Positions 33,847 to 42,946 of a stretch of DNA of 45,976 nucleotides are shown here, in pieces (within the stretch, counting starts at the first letter, position 1; the number at the start of each line of letters is the position of its first letter). Source of the stretch: Candidatus Hodarchaeota archaeon (GTDB taxonomy: Archaea; Asgardarchaeota; Heimdallarchaeia; Hodarchaeales; Hodarchaeaceae); assembly GCA_029856365.1 (NCBI GenBank), contig JAHQWW010000022.1, positions 1 to 45,976 on the forward strand, given 5' to 3'. Both the position numbers and the translations under genes were made by a program. Below the pieces are notes generated by a model, which did not search any database, had not been told where the DNA came from, and worked only from the letters and a program-made list of their open reading frames with translations.

Positions 33847-34668
33847 CTACTGGAAGAATTCCTTTATAAAAGAATAAATTTCACTGGGTGTCTGCAGAAC
33901 AGTTAGTTCAGAGCTTAGATTCAGAATATTTTTCGAGTCAACTTCGCGAATTATTACTTCGATCTGATTTCCCGAGGAAAACACATCAGGATATTTTTTC
34001 ACACATACCTGACAGCCTACACAGAACTGTGGTAAAAATTGTACTTGATTAGTAGATGTTCTTTTCAGAGCGTTAAATTCACAGACATCTATATTAATCT
34101 GATCAGTTGAGGCGGGTTTTATTTGTTGTATTGGTAATTTTGTCTTAATTTTTTGTGATATAGCATCTGTTGGTAAAATTCCAACTTTTTTTCCAGATTT
34201 TAACCCACTAGACACCAAATTGGAGATTAAGGAATCTGTTATACCTAAAGCCAATTTTGCTGCTGTATTGGCTGTCAAAGGGCATGCAATGATACATTTG
34301 GCTTCGCTGTTGGCAAGACTCATCGCAATTGAAAAAGTAGGATCTTTAGATATGGTTGAATACGAAAGATCAGCTTTTTGAAGTATTTTTTTAATATTAT
34401 ATTGAGCTACACTATTCTCAAAAATAAAGTGGAGATAGTCTTTTCTCACGTTGGAATGCATTAAATTCCAGAAAAATCCATATCTATTTGCTACAAGAGC
34501 TCCAGCGTTGGAGAAAACAAAACTGATCGGAATAGATTCGTGATTTACTTTCTTTATCTGTTCAAGGATTTCTTCGAAAAAATGGCCTCCACCAGTGAAA
34601 CACCACAAAACAAAGGGAGTAGACCGATTAGTCAAAAAAGGAGGAGGAGAACTCAATGGATTTACCAT
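33847..34668 (-). CDS. AfpA/DmrB-type archaeal flavoprotein with C-terminal Fe-S motif
   Basis: A 273-residue flavoprotein resembling archaeoflavoprotein AfpA and dihydromethanopterin reductase. The N-terminal half begins with VLWCFTGGGHFFEE, a TGGGHF-type FMN-binding loop, and AKCIIACPLTANTAAKLALGITDSLISN is the second flavin-contact region. The C-terminal region has CVGCQVC near 216-222, but the fourth ligand of a CxxCxxCxxxCP ferredoxin site is replaced by Tyr (VKKYPD), and another Cys (VCEF near 198) lies upstream. A [3Fe-4S] cluster or a cluster using that Cys is possible. Electron donor and substrate are unknown. The gene is convergent with the GTPase, with only 17 bases between them. 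Confidence 0.75.
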   Translation of the reverse strand: MVNPLSSPPPFLTNRSTPFVLWCFTGGGHFFEEILEQIKKVNHESIPISFVFSNAGALVANRYGFFWNLMHSNVRKDYLHFIFENSVAQYNIKKILQKADLSYSTISKDPTFSIAMSLANSEAKCIIACPLTANTAAKLALGITDSLISNLVSSGLKSGKKVGILPTDAISQKIKTKLPIQQIKPASTDQINIDVCEFNALKRTSTNQVQFLPQFCVGCQVCVKKYPDVFSSGNQIEVIIREVDSKNILNLSSELTVLQTPSEIYSFIKEFFQ

Positions 34669-34692
34669 TCAGCTTATTTCTAAGCATGTAGA

Positions 34693-35529
34693 TTAGCCTT
34701 TTTCCTCGACTCTTTCAACTTGGCAGTCAGGGCCGAGTTTAACTGTCTTGCCACTAACATAACGAGCAGTAACCCCTTCAAGGTAAACATCACCTTCAGC
34801 AAAGATCTGTTCAACTTGGAGGTGGCCACGACCACTACCTTGCTCAATTTGAACGTCTCCACTGCAAAGTAAATCCCCGCCAATGTTACACTTCGAGTTT
34901 AACTCAGAGGAAAATGATTCTTGGCATTCAACATTTTTTTCAATTTTATACGATCCATTAAGTACAGCACTGACACATAGAATTGCACCCGCTACGCTTA
35001 ATGACCCACTTGATACTACATGACCTCCTTTGATGTCTGCTTCAATTTTACCTGAACCTGAGATGGTTAATTTTTCATGTGCAATTAAATAACCATCTAT
35101 CTTACATGATCCAGAACTGGCAAAAATAGTAGTTTCAAGAGGACCATCAGCCTTAATTGAACCTGAAGCTTTTAAGGTGTGCGTTTCTAAACCTCCTGGC
35201 AATGATGCAGATCCACTGACCTTAATCTCATCATCAGATATTTTTCCAGATCCAGAAATGGAAATGGATCCTCCCCTCCAGCCATCAATTCGTCCAGAGC
35301 CGGAAATTTTGATGTGTGAATCAGTTACCTTCCCTGAGCCAGAAATACTGATGTATGACAGATTCTTTAGAAAACTCTTCTCTTTAGCAAGACTGATCTC
35401 TTCGTCCAGTTGAGCCTCATATTTTGTTTTCAAATTGTCATATTCCTCTTGAGAAATCTCCTCATTCTTGAGACGAATATCCAATGATCTTATCAAGACT
35501 TTTAGGTCTTCTATTTCTCTGTTAGACAT
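34693..35529 (-). CDS. Bactofilin-like beta-helical repeat protein with SHOCT-like N-terminus
   Basis: A 278-residue protein. Residues about 5-45 form a short helical SHOCT-like region (LKNEEISQEEYDNLKTKYEAQL). From about 60 to the end there are repeated short strands of the type ISGSGKI/ISGSGRI, with further divergent copies (ASGSIKADG, SSGSCKIDG, SGSLSVAG, NGSYKIEKN), which predict a right-handed parallel beta-helix as in polymer-forming bactofilins. Several copies end with a glycine turn about every 16-18 residues. The ATG at 35529 is chosen over an upstream ATG three codons before. It is divergent from an ArsR-type regulator that also ends in a SHOCT-like helix. Polymer formation is an inference from the repeats. 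Confidence 0.75.
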   Translation of the reverse strand: MSNREIEDLKVLIRSLDIRLKNEEISQEEYDNLKTKYEAQLDEEISLAKEKSFLKNLSYISISGSGKVTDSHIKISGSGRIDGWRGGSISISGSGKISDDEIKVSGSASLPGGLETHTLKASGSIKADGPLETTIFASSGSCKIDGYLIAHEKLTISGSGKIEADIKGGHVVSSGSLSVAGAILCVSAVLNGSYKIEKNVECQESFSSELNSKCNIGGDLLCSGDVQIEQGSGRGHLQVEQIFAEGDVYLEGVTARYVSGKTVKLGPDCQVERVEEKG

Positions 35530-35829
35530 TAATATCACTTTTTAAAAGGACTTGTGAATTTCTATGAAAAATTCATATAATAATTTAATTTTGAATGAAA
35601 CAAATCTTCGACTAGTTAAATAATATTCTAAAAACTAAGGTTTAAGGACGAAGCCGCCGAGTTATTGAATATAACCAGGGGGTTTAATTAGGATAACAAT
35701 AATATCTCTGAGTTATTTGATTTAGTCCAAGCGATTATTTACATTATATCCAGTGATTTTTAAAAACATAATCGGATTATTTAGTAAACAAACTTTATGA
35801 GCATCTAAATCCCTTATGAGGATAGATAA

Positions 35830-36324
35830 ATGATTAAGAAGCTAGAAAAAAGAGTTGGATCTCTACATAGGCTTCTTGCCGATCCCACAAGACGAAAAAT
35901 TCTCAAATTAATTTCAACCAAGCCACTAAACCCCCAAGAACTCGCCACAAAGCTAAGCATCTCAAGACCAGCAGTAGAAAAACATTTAAAACTCCTTTTG
36001 TCAAATTATCTTTGTGAACGAACTGTTGATCCTTTTCCCACACCGCATTACGTTTATTACATCTCCGATCCAGGTGTTGAGTTGATTGAGGTCATCACCT
36101 CTGCTGCCATAACGTTTTTTCAATCCATAGATGGAATCGTGAATGCAGAAATTGAACAACTTGAACGAGATTTTGTCTTAGGACGAATTAACAGAGCAGA
36201 GTACGATACAAGAAAACCATTACTTATTAAAAAACAGAAAGAACTAGGAGAGCTCCAACTTACACGTATTTGGCTAGAGGAAGCAAAGAAGTTAGTTAGT
36301 GAATATAGCGAAGAAAATGAATAG
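35830..36324 (+). CDS. ArsR-like winged-helix regulator with SHOCT-like C-terminus
   Basis: A 164-residue DNA-binding protein. The winged helix is at residues 10-85: LHRLLADPTRRKILKLISTKPLNPQEL and TKLSISRPAVEKHLKLLLSNYLCER give the helix-turn-helix, typical of ArsR-family one-component regulators. There is no cysteine metal motif. The C-terminal 40 residues (LERDFVLGRINRAEYDTRKPLLIKKQKEL) resemble a SHOCT helix pair. It is divergent from the bactofilin-like gene and 290 bases away, so it may regulate it. The start ATG has TGAGGA upstream. The effector is unknown. Confidence 0.85.
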   Translation: MIKKLEKRVGSLHRLLADPTRRKILKLISTKPLNPQELATKLSISRPAVEKHLKLLLSNYLCERTVDPFPTPHYVYYISDPGVELIEVITSAAITFFQSIDGIVNAEIEQLERDFVLGRINRAEYDTRKPLLIKKQKELGELQLTRIWLEEAKKLVSEYSEENE

Positions 36325-36341
36325 TTAGATTTTATCTTGTG

Positions 36342-37256
36342 TTAATTTATATGAAGCATTTTTATGAGGCTTTTCATGGGACGGGATATTTCTGTACGAA
36401 AAACGCGAAAACTAACGTGTTGGAGCTCTATATGAGGGGGATTGGAAGGAGATCGAATTTCTATAACATCTAAATATCTTCTATATATTTTCAAACCTGC
36501 CAAATTAACATCCTGTGGATATTCTAATGCGAAGCGATCTTCATCAAGTCGCACATTCACTGTACCTAAATACATCTTTGCTGAACTCGAAATTGCGTCA
36601 GAAATCATAAGGATAAGTTCACCTGCATCAGGAAGTCGTGGAAGTGTTGCCTTGAACCGTGCTGCAGGATCCTTACCTCCCAAGATTGGATGATAGTACG
36701 AATCAAGAGGCATAAAAGTTTTCTCCTGTACAATACCCCCTTTGGCACGATGTCCATTGATCTCTATTGAGATGTCTTCTTGTACCACATCAACTAGTGT
36801 TCGATCACTGTCTGTTAAAGCATGGGTCCGCTCAGCAGGGAAAGGATAAAGAAAATCAGCCTCCTTTAAAAGAATTTCAGTTATCCACAGCTTCTCTTTA
36901 TAGATTATTGCTAAATTCATGGTAGCTGGATCCTGAAGGAGAAGTAACTCAGGACTCTTCATCCTACTTATTGCTGCAATGCTCGTGCTTCTCATTCCTC
37001 CCACCTTATCCACAAGAGTATGGAGGATAGCTGGTACTATTATCTTATCTTGGTATTGGATGTTCTTTATTTCGCTATCGATGACAAGAGGATCTTCTTC
37101 GGGAACGTTATAAGCATGATGAATCCAAACATCTCCCTTCACAGCGAAGCGCCGTTGAATATTTTCTAATAATGATTTTCGGCCGGGAAAAGATAAATCT
37201 TCGTGATCTTCAAGGAGTTTTTTTCGAGGATTTACTTTAGGTAATTTTTCCTCCAT
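36342..37256 (-). CDS. Uncharacterised conserved-looking protein
   Basis: A 304-residue soluble protein without recognised domain. It has no signal peptide or membrane helix. Segments that look structured include KIIVPAILHTLVDKVGGMRSTSIAAI, LLLLQDPATMNLAIIYKEKLWITEILL and DAGELILMISDAISSSAKMYLGTVNVRLD, giving alternating strands and helices. The single Cys content is low. The gene ends 17 bases from the ArsR-like gene (convergent stops) and begins 200 bases from the RtcB-like gene. Function is not claimed. Confidence 0.6.
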   Translation of the reverse strand: MEEKLPKVNPRKKLLEDHEDLSFPGRKSLLENIQRRFAVKGDVWIHHAYNVPEEDPLVIDSEIKNIQYQDKIIVPAILHTLVDKVGGMRSTSIAAISRMKSPELLLLQDPATMNLAIIYKEKLWITEILLKEADFLYPFPAERTHALTDSDRTLVDVVQEDISIEINGHRAKGGIVQEKTFMPLDSYYHPILGGKDPAARFKATLPRLPDAGELILMISDAISSSAKMYLGTVNVRLDEDRFALEYPQDVNLAGLKIYRRYLDVIEIRSPSNPPHIELQHVSFRVFRTEISRPMKSLIKMLHIN

Positions 37257-37455
37257 TGCAAATAATTCCTAGTTTTGTTAGTTAAAAAGGCTGCCAAAAG
37301 ACCTATCTACAATTCAATCTAGTGACTTTTTTTCTATATTAGTATTAATTTAATTTAAATAAAGTTGATCTAAATCATGTTTTATCGTATAAAAATGGAA
37401 TCTATTGATAAAAAACATTATTCTAATGATTTAGGCTTTTTAAAGGAACTAGATT

Positions 37456-38679
37456 TTAAAATTTGATCACTCGGGTTGGCACAAATCGTGCTACTCTTTT
37501 TCCTAACTCAAGACGGTCGACTAATGGTAAGATTTCGGTTGGATCGCGATAACCATACTCCAATGCTTCTATATTTTGGATGATCATTTGACTTTCCATC
37601 GGAGCATCAGTTAATTCAAAATAGATTACGCCATCTAATACAACAGATCGTACTGTAGAAAAGGGGTATATTAACGAATAACCCCCTCCATGCGGAAGGA
37701 GGTTAGCCTGTTTCAGGAAATCAAAATGCCCCATATTTTTAGCTCGTTGATACTGATTATTAGTCCAATGTTGCTTCTTAATATTTGTTTGACCCTCATA
37801 AAGATAAATAAAGGAATACCCATTGAATGCTAAGGGAAAAAGGGGTAAATTTTTTTCTCCACTCTGGTTTATTGAGTTATATAGACCAAGTCTCATAACA
37901 TAATAGTTGTTTTCTTGATAGTATCCTTGATGCGTGGGATTAGCAATACAGTTGATGTTATGTTCACCAAAAAGTTCAGTTGCAATGGATGTCCGCTTTT
38001 TCTTGCTATAAACTTCTACTTTCTGGAAGAATCTAAGGTACTCCTTTAATGACTCATCAGTAAGCCCTCCAATAGTACCAAAGGGAGTATCAACCTTTAT
38101 GAATTCTTTCTCATTCCAATGACTCAAACGTTCGGTTTGTACTTGTTGTGATGAATGTATAAGAACATAATTGCCTTGAGATAACCATTCGTTATATTGA
38201 GAATAATTTGGACTTACTCCATCCAACCTGAGAATGTCAATAAAGTGGTTTGATTTCCAGACATCCCACTTTCCTTGTTGATTCCCAATAGGCACCCCCT
38301 CTTTCTTCAGTTTATTTAACTTTCTTATTAACTCAGGTAACAATGGCATGTTATCAATTCGGTATAATCCAAAGCCACAACCGTTCGGGTGGAGTAAGCT
38401 AGGAAAAATATAGTCTTTAGTAGCGACTACGCATCCATAACCAACGCCCTCATTGAATCTTGCTATATTTCTTGTTACGCTCCCATCAGGGCCAAACGTG
38501 ACAATCGCACTTGAATCAAGGCCTAACTCCTGAAAAAACAATTTTATCTTCGCTAGTCCAATCGACATAACCTCTTTTGCCAATTGACAGGTCAGATCGT
38601 TTGTTGCCCAAGAATATAGTTCCTTTCGCGCTTCTTTCAGTAATTTGGTTAGAATCGAATCACTTTTCATCATAAGCAC
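37456..38679 (-). CDS. Divergent RtcB-like protein with altered active site
   Basis: A 407-residue protein, the same length as E. coli RtcB, an RNA ligase that joins 3'-phosphate to 5'-hydroxyl ends. The fold order is recognisable: GYGCVVATKDYIFPS..GCGFGLYR near 80-106, SNHFIDI at 143-149, VLIHSS at 172-177, INCIANPTHQ at 242-251, YYVMRLGL near 259-266, LLPHGGGYS near 327-335, EYGYRDPTEIL near 374-384 and ending VIKF. Kept are Cys101, His145, His175 and His330 (the guanylate-accepting His). Lost by alignment are the Asp of DxxCG (Pro98), the metal His after INC (Ala246) and the Lys of RKGA (Leu264). The likely start is GTG or the ATGs just after. It follows gamma-glutamyltranspeptidase by 77 bases. 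Activity is doubtful; homology is inferred by eye. Confidence 0.75.
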   Translation of the reverse strand: MLMMKSDSILTKLLKEARKELYSWATNDLTCQLAKEVMSIGLAKIKLFFQELGLDSSAIVTFGPDGSVTRNIARFNEGVGYGCVVATKDYIFPSLLHPNGCGFGLYRIDNMPLLPELIRKLNKLKKEGVPIGNQQGKWDVWKSNHFIDILRLDGVSPNYSQYNEWLSQGNYVLIHSSQQVQTERLSHWNEKEFIKVDTPFGTIGGLTDESLKEYLRFFQKVEVYSKKKRTSIATELFGEHNINCIANPTHQGYYQENNYYVMRLGLYNSINQSGEKNLPLFPLAFNGYSFIYLYEGQTNIKKQHWTNNQYQRAKNMGHFDFLKQANLLPHGGGYSLIYPFSTVRSVVLDGVIYFELTDAPMESQMIIQNIEALEYGYRDPTEILPLVDRLELGKRVARFVPTRVIKF

Positions 38680-38756
38680 TTTTCTTTAAGGCCATTAGGA
38701 ATTAATACTAATTTCAGCGTTACTTCTCAAAGGTTTTGGCTAATCTCAATTACTAT

Positions 38757-40373
38757 TTAGTATCCATTTACTTGTCCGTCTTTACGGGGATCAGATCCAC
38801 CAATATAACAACCATTTGATGAGTTATAGTGAATGATCTGTCCACCTCCAAAGTTTGTACCAACACAATCTACGATATTGTGTCCTCGTTTCCTTAGTTT
38901 AGCTCTAATTTCAACTCCAATAGGTTCTTCTATAGCAAGAGTATTTGTTATTTGATCATGATGAAATCTTGGGGAACTAATAGCTGTTTGTGGATCCATT
39001 TCATGTAGAATTAAGTTGAGGAATACTTGAGCTTGGCCTTGAGGTTGATGATGACCTCCCATTACTCCAAAAGAATATAATAACTCATTTTCAGAGGTAG
39101 TTATCAGAGCGGGGATAATAGTGTGAAAAGGTCGTTTTTTAGGCATGTATTGATTGGGGTGACCTTTAATCAACGAAAAACCTGCCCCTCTGTTCTGAAA
39201 AGCTATACCTGTTTGTGGATCTACAACACCAGAACCAAAACCAAAGTAAAGGGAATTAATAAAAGAAACGGCCAGACCATCTTTATCAACCGCGGTCAGA
39301 TACACTGTATCATCCCCCATTTTGAGAGGAGGAGGGATTGGCCTCATTGCTTCTCTAGGATTAATTTGACTAGCGCGGGTTTGAGCATACTCTTCAGAAA
39401 GGAACTTTGTAAGAGGTATTATCATATATTCAGGATCCGCAACATATGCAAACGCATCTGCAAAAGCCAATTTTTTTGCTTCGATTAAATAATGTAGATA
39501 GTCTATTGAATTATGGGGATATTGGGCGATATCTAACTCTTCAAGAATGCTAAGAATGAGGAGAGTTACTAAACCTTGACCATTTGGACCATGTTCCCAT
39601 AATATATTATTATAGATTTCCTGAGATATTGGTGTTGTCCATTCAGCTTTATACTCTGCAAGGTCTAATGCTTGAATAAATCCGTTCTCCTGTTGTAAAA
39701 ACTCAACAATCCGACCAGAGAGTTCTCCTTTATAAAATGTGTCAGCTCCTTGTTTTGCAATGATTTTAAATGTGGAAGCTAACGCTTCTTGTTTGAATAT
39801 TTCTCCTTGAAGTGGAGAACGTTCATTATTAATGAGATATGTTTTTTTACTCCCCTCGTTGCTTGTTATTTTTGGAACCAACTCATTCCACACCTGAGCA
39901 ATAACTGGACTAACTGGAAATCCATCCTGAGCATATTTAATAGCTGGTTGGAGAATGTCTTCCCAGGAAAGATTTCCATAAGTTTCATGGATCATTTCCC
40001 AAGCACTGATTGCTCCAGGCACAGTAATAGGTATTACTCCTGTTATTGGCATTTGAACTAAAGCTAATTCCTCTACAAGATAGTTGTAAGATAATCCCCT
40101 CGGGGAATATCCTGATCCATTAATTGCTTTTGGTGAATTTTCACCTGGAACATATAAGAGAGCAAAAGCATCTCCACCGATTCCTGTTGAAAATGGTTCA
40201 ACGACATTCAATACAGCTGCCATAGCTACAATCGCATCGCAAGCATTTCCACCTGATTGGAGTATATGAATACCAGTTTGAGAAGCTAGTGGTTGAGACG
40301 AAGCTACCATCCCATTACATGCATGTACAGCGGAACGGCCAGAAAGAGGACGCCGCCAAAATTTTACAGCCAT
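38757..40373 (-). CDS. ggt: Gamma-glutamyltranspeptidase
   Basis: A 538-residue N-terminal nucleophile hydrolase that removes or transfers gamma-glutamyl groups. The self-cleavage threonine is Thr356 in DDTVYLTAVDKDG, followed by AVSFINSLYFGFGSGVV as in the small subunit. The N-terminal large subunit has GGNACDAIVAMAAVLNVVEPFSTGIGGDAFALLY. A GVMGGHHQPQGQAQV segment near the C-terminus is typical of the family. There is no signal peptide, so it would be cytosolic, which is unusual for bacteria but seen in archaea. The upstream S9 peptidase gene ends 16 bases before, so they are cotranscribed. The natural substrate (glutathione-like or gamma-glutamyl peptide) is not evident. Confidence 0.94.
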   Translation of the reverse strand: MAVKFWRRPLSGRSAVHACNGMVASSQPLASQTGIHILQSGGNACDAIVAMAAVLNVVEPFSTGIGGDAFALLYVPGENSPKAINGSGYSPRGLSYNYLVEELALVQMPITGVIPITVPGAISAWEMIHETYGNLSWEDILQPAIKYAQDGFPVSPVIAQVWNELVPKITSNEGSKKTYLINNERSPLQGEIFKQEALASTFKIIAKQGADTFYKGELSGRIVEFLQQENGFIQALDLAEYKAEWTTPISQEIYNNILWEHGPNGQGLVTLLILSILEELDIAQYPHNSIDYLHYLIEAKKLAFADAFAYVADPEYMIIPLTKFLSEEYAQTRASQINPREAMRPIPPPLKMGDDTVYLTAVDKDGLAVSFINSLYFGFGSGVVDPQTGIAFQNRGAGFSLIKGHPNQYMPKKRPFHTIIPALITTSENELLYSFGVMGGHHQPQGQAQVFLNLILHEMDPQTAISSPRFHHDQITNTLAIEEPIGVEIRAKLRKRGHNIVDCVGTNFGGGQIIHYNSSNGCYIGGSDPRKDGQVNGY

Positions 40374-40389
40374 CTTGATATCATCTTCA

Positions 40390-42435
40390 TCATTTATTGT
40401 ATTTTTGAATCCAATCTATGATTCTGTTTATACGATCAATGATATGCCGCGGTTCGCCACTTCGGGAGAGCTCATGGCCATCTCGAGGATAACGGATTAA
40501 TTCTACAGTTTTTCCATATCGCTTTCCCAACCAAAATAGTTGTTCAGCATTAACAACAGGAACCCGAAAGTCATTCTCAGAATGGATTATTAAAAGTGGG
40601 GTTTGTAAGTTCCTAATATGAGCTACAGGAGAATCTTCCCAGATATCTGCAAACCGATCAATAATTTCACCTTCATACTGTTTTTCAAACCAAACAGGAT
40701 TGTCCGTGGTTGTACTAAAAGCCATAAATTCATAAACACCGCGTTGACTGATTGCTGCTTTAAATCGATTGGTTTGGGTAACAAGCCATGAGGTCATGTA
40801 ACCTCCATAACTCCCGCCAGTAACAGCGACCCTATTGGCATCTAAAAATGGATATTTTGCTAATGTAACGTCTAAGAATTCTAGAATATCAGTAGCAGGT
40901 AGATTTCCCCAATTTTTATAAATAGCAGCACGAAAATCAATACCATATCCGTCAGAACCTCTTGGATTACAGAAAACCACGGCATAACCTTTCGAAACAA
41001 GAGTATTCCATTCATGCCACAAAGTCTTCTCATGGGGAGTCCACATTACTGCTGGCCCCCCATGAATCTCTAAGACTACAGGCATTTTTTCATTAGGATT
41101 ATATTCAGGTGGAACTAATAGCCAACCTTGAAAATTGACTCTATCTCTTTCAAAACTAAACTCTTCTACTTTTGCGGGGACATAGGTTGTTAGGTATTTT
41201 TTATTTGCTTCAGTTACTCTCTCTTCACCTGATCCATCAGCTTTACACCAGAAAATATCACTTGGAAATGAAACGTGAGATACCTCGTATGCGATACGAC
41301 TTCCATTTTTTGAAATCGTAAAGCTATTTATATTTCTGTCTCCTTTGACAACCGAGTCTGTTTTTTTTGTGTTAATATCTATCTTGTGGATGTTGATTTT
41401 TCCATCACTTGGACTTAAAAATAGAAGGGTGTCTTCATTAAACCAACGTGATTGAATAGCTGATCGATTATAATTTTTTGTAATACAGACAAAATTACCT
41501 ACCTCATGTTTTTTCACATCAAAGAGAAAGATCTGACTATCGTCATACACGATCTTCTCTTTTCTTATTGCATGAAAAGAAATATATTTTCCGTCTGGTG
41601 ACAATTGAAGATTTTCTATCCCCCGACCATATACCCGACCAATAAATATTTTTTTTGAAGGATCTGAAATATCAACTTCTAGAATCTCTTGTTCTAATGT
41701 AACAGTAGGATCTTCTGCATACTTAGCTATGAAGACTGTCCTATTATCAAGGGAAAATGTCCCTAAGCTAAAATGAAACCCATATTCTCCTATGTGAATG
41801 ATTTTCCTTGGTATTTCTTGTGCATTTTCACAGTCAAATTCTAAAATATGTACAATAAAAGGTTGAGTATAACGACCATCTAAGTAAGACGTGCCTTCCC
41901 TACAGTAGCCATCAGAGATAACTCTTGGATCGGTTTTAATCTCCTTAAGTTCTTCTTTTCTAGATTTATATGCTTTAAATTCTGCAGGTTCTAGTACAAA
42001 AGAGGGAACCTTTTCTTTCTTCTGATTTAAAACCAGTTCTAACTCTTCTTCATTTACACGGGCTATAACATGGATCAACTTACTGTCATGACTCCAACAA
42101 TACCCCAAAACACCCTGTGGAAATTCAGTCACCTGAAAGGCTTCTCCGCCTTGAGTGGACATTATGAACACTTGTGTTCCTTTCTCAGCTCGAGATGAAA
42201 GAAATGCAAGGTATTCACCTGATGGTGAGAATTGAGGGGCCGTATCAACATGAGTTCCAGCAGTAAATTGTTTACATTCGCTTTCTCCAGCAACCTTAAG
42301 GTAAATTGGGCTCTTATATTGATTTTTATTTTGATTTACTTTTTTAACTGGGAACACCAATTTTTTACCATCTGGAGAAATAGCAGGAGAGTATGGGAAT
42401 TTTAGCCATACAAAATCTTCACTCTTGATTGACAT
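40390..42435 (-). CDS. S9-family serine peptidase (acylaminoacyl-peptidase type)
   Basis: A 681-residue peptidase with an N-terminal beta-propeller (about 1-420, with TolB/WD40-like repeats such as PQFSPSGEYLAFLSSR and LSPDGKYISFHA) and a C-terminal alpha/beta-hydrolase domain. The catalytic triad is Ser542 (GGSYGGYM), Asp622 (SENDFRVP) and His654 (RDGHELSR). These are the S9C acylaminoacyl-peptidase features. No signal peptide is seen, so it should be cytosolic and act on short peptides. It is first of the minus-strand operon with ggt and the RtcB-like gene. A plain peptide-degradation unit is likely. Confidence 0.95.
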   Translation of the reverse strand: MSIKSEDFVWLKFPYSPAISPDGKKLVFPVKKVNQNKNQYKSPIYLKVAGESECKQFTAGTHVDTAPQFSPSGEYLAFLSSRAEKGTQVFIMSTQGGEAFQVTEFPQGVLGYCWSHDSKLIHVIARVNEEELELVLNQKKEKVPSFVLEPAEFKAYKSRKEELKEIKTDPRVISDGYCREGTSYLDGRYTQPFIVHILEFDCENAQEIPRKIIHIGEYGFHFSLGTFSLDNRTVFIAKYAEDPTVTLEQEILEVDISDPSKKIFIGRVYGRGIENLQLSPDGKYISFHAIRKEKIVYDDSQIFLFDVKKHEVGNFVCITKNYNRSAIQSRWFNEDTLLFLSPSDGKINIHKIDINTKKTDSVVKGDRNINSFTISKNGSRIAYEVSHVSFPSDIFWCKADGSGEERVTEANKKYLTTYVPAKVEEFSFERDRVNFQGWLLVPPEYNPNEKMPVVLEIHGGPAVMWTPHEKTLWHEWNTLVSKGYAVVFCNPRGSDGYGIDFRAAIYKNWGNLPATDILEFLDVTLAKYPFLDANRVAVTGGSYGGYMTSWLVTQTNRFKAAISQRGVYEFMAFSTTTDNPVWFEKQYEGEIIDRFADIWEDSPVAHIRNLQTPLLIIHSENDFRVPVVNAEQLFWLGKRYGKTVELIRYPRDGHELSRSGEPRHIIDRINRIIDWIQKYNK

Positions 42436-42647
42436 CGGGATTCACACTTCGATTTTTGCGTATACTGAAAGCTTCTAGTCTTTCTTAAAATGGTTTTCTG
42501 GGATACGCGTTATAAATAAAACGGAGAACTAAAAAAATCCATCATTGATGATATCTGAAAATGATGTAAATATTCTTATTTCCTTATTTTTCTTTTAAGG
42601 ATAGGCTCTCAAATACAGGGAAGTAAAATAATAAAATCAAGAACTGA

Positions 42648-42657
42648 TTTATATAAT
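42648..42657 (+). promoter_or_regulatory. TATA box for the small membrane protein gene
   Basis: TTTATATAAT, about 43 bases before TTG 42691 and 61 before GTG 42709. The predicted transcription start near 42682 fits either start. Confidence 0.45.
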
Positions 42658-42708
42658 AAGTAGTATCTTCATATTAATTTAACTCGAGTTTTGGTGGTTT
42701 TTGTAGTA

Positions 42709-42927
42709 GTGAAATTACTTACAAAAGAGGAAAAACCTTTTTTTCTTATCCTTGCTTTCCTTTTAAGCCTAATGGCTACAATATGCTCTATAATATTTTT
42801 TTTCGCCTCCCAAGAACCTCTTCAAAAGTTCTTTAGTTTGATTTTACTAATTATCAGCTTTTTCTCGACTATTGCATCACATTTACTGGGTCAAAGATAC
42901 TACACTGCAAAAAAAACAGTCCACTGA
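42709..42927 (+). CDS. Small two-helix membrane protein
   Basis: A 72-residue protein with a charged start (KLLTKEEKP) and two membrane helices (FFLILAFLLSLMATICSIIFFF and FFSLILLIISFFSTIASHLL) joined by a short loop. GTG at 42709 is preferred because the charged residues follow it directly; TTG at 42691 would add six hydrophobic residues. No family is recognised. It stands alone between the S9 peptidase (divergent) and the zinc-finger protein (convergent). Confidence 0.55.
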   Translation: MKLLTKEEKPFFLILAFLLSLMATICSIIFFFASQEPLQKFFSLILLIISFFSTIASHLLGQRYYTAKKTVH

Positions 42928-42946
42928 CTCAGAAACGTTCTTTACG

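Noticed and set aside
39123..39488. Plus-strand frames inside the gamma-glutamyltranspeptidase gene (also 39789-40061)
   Set aside because: Antisense shadows of a gene with a visible nucleophile and complete family pattern.
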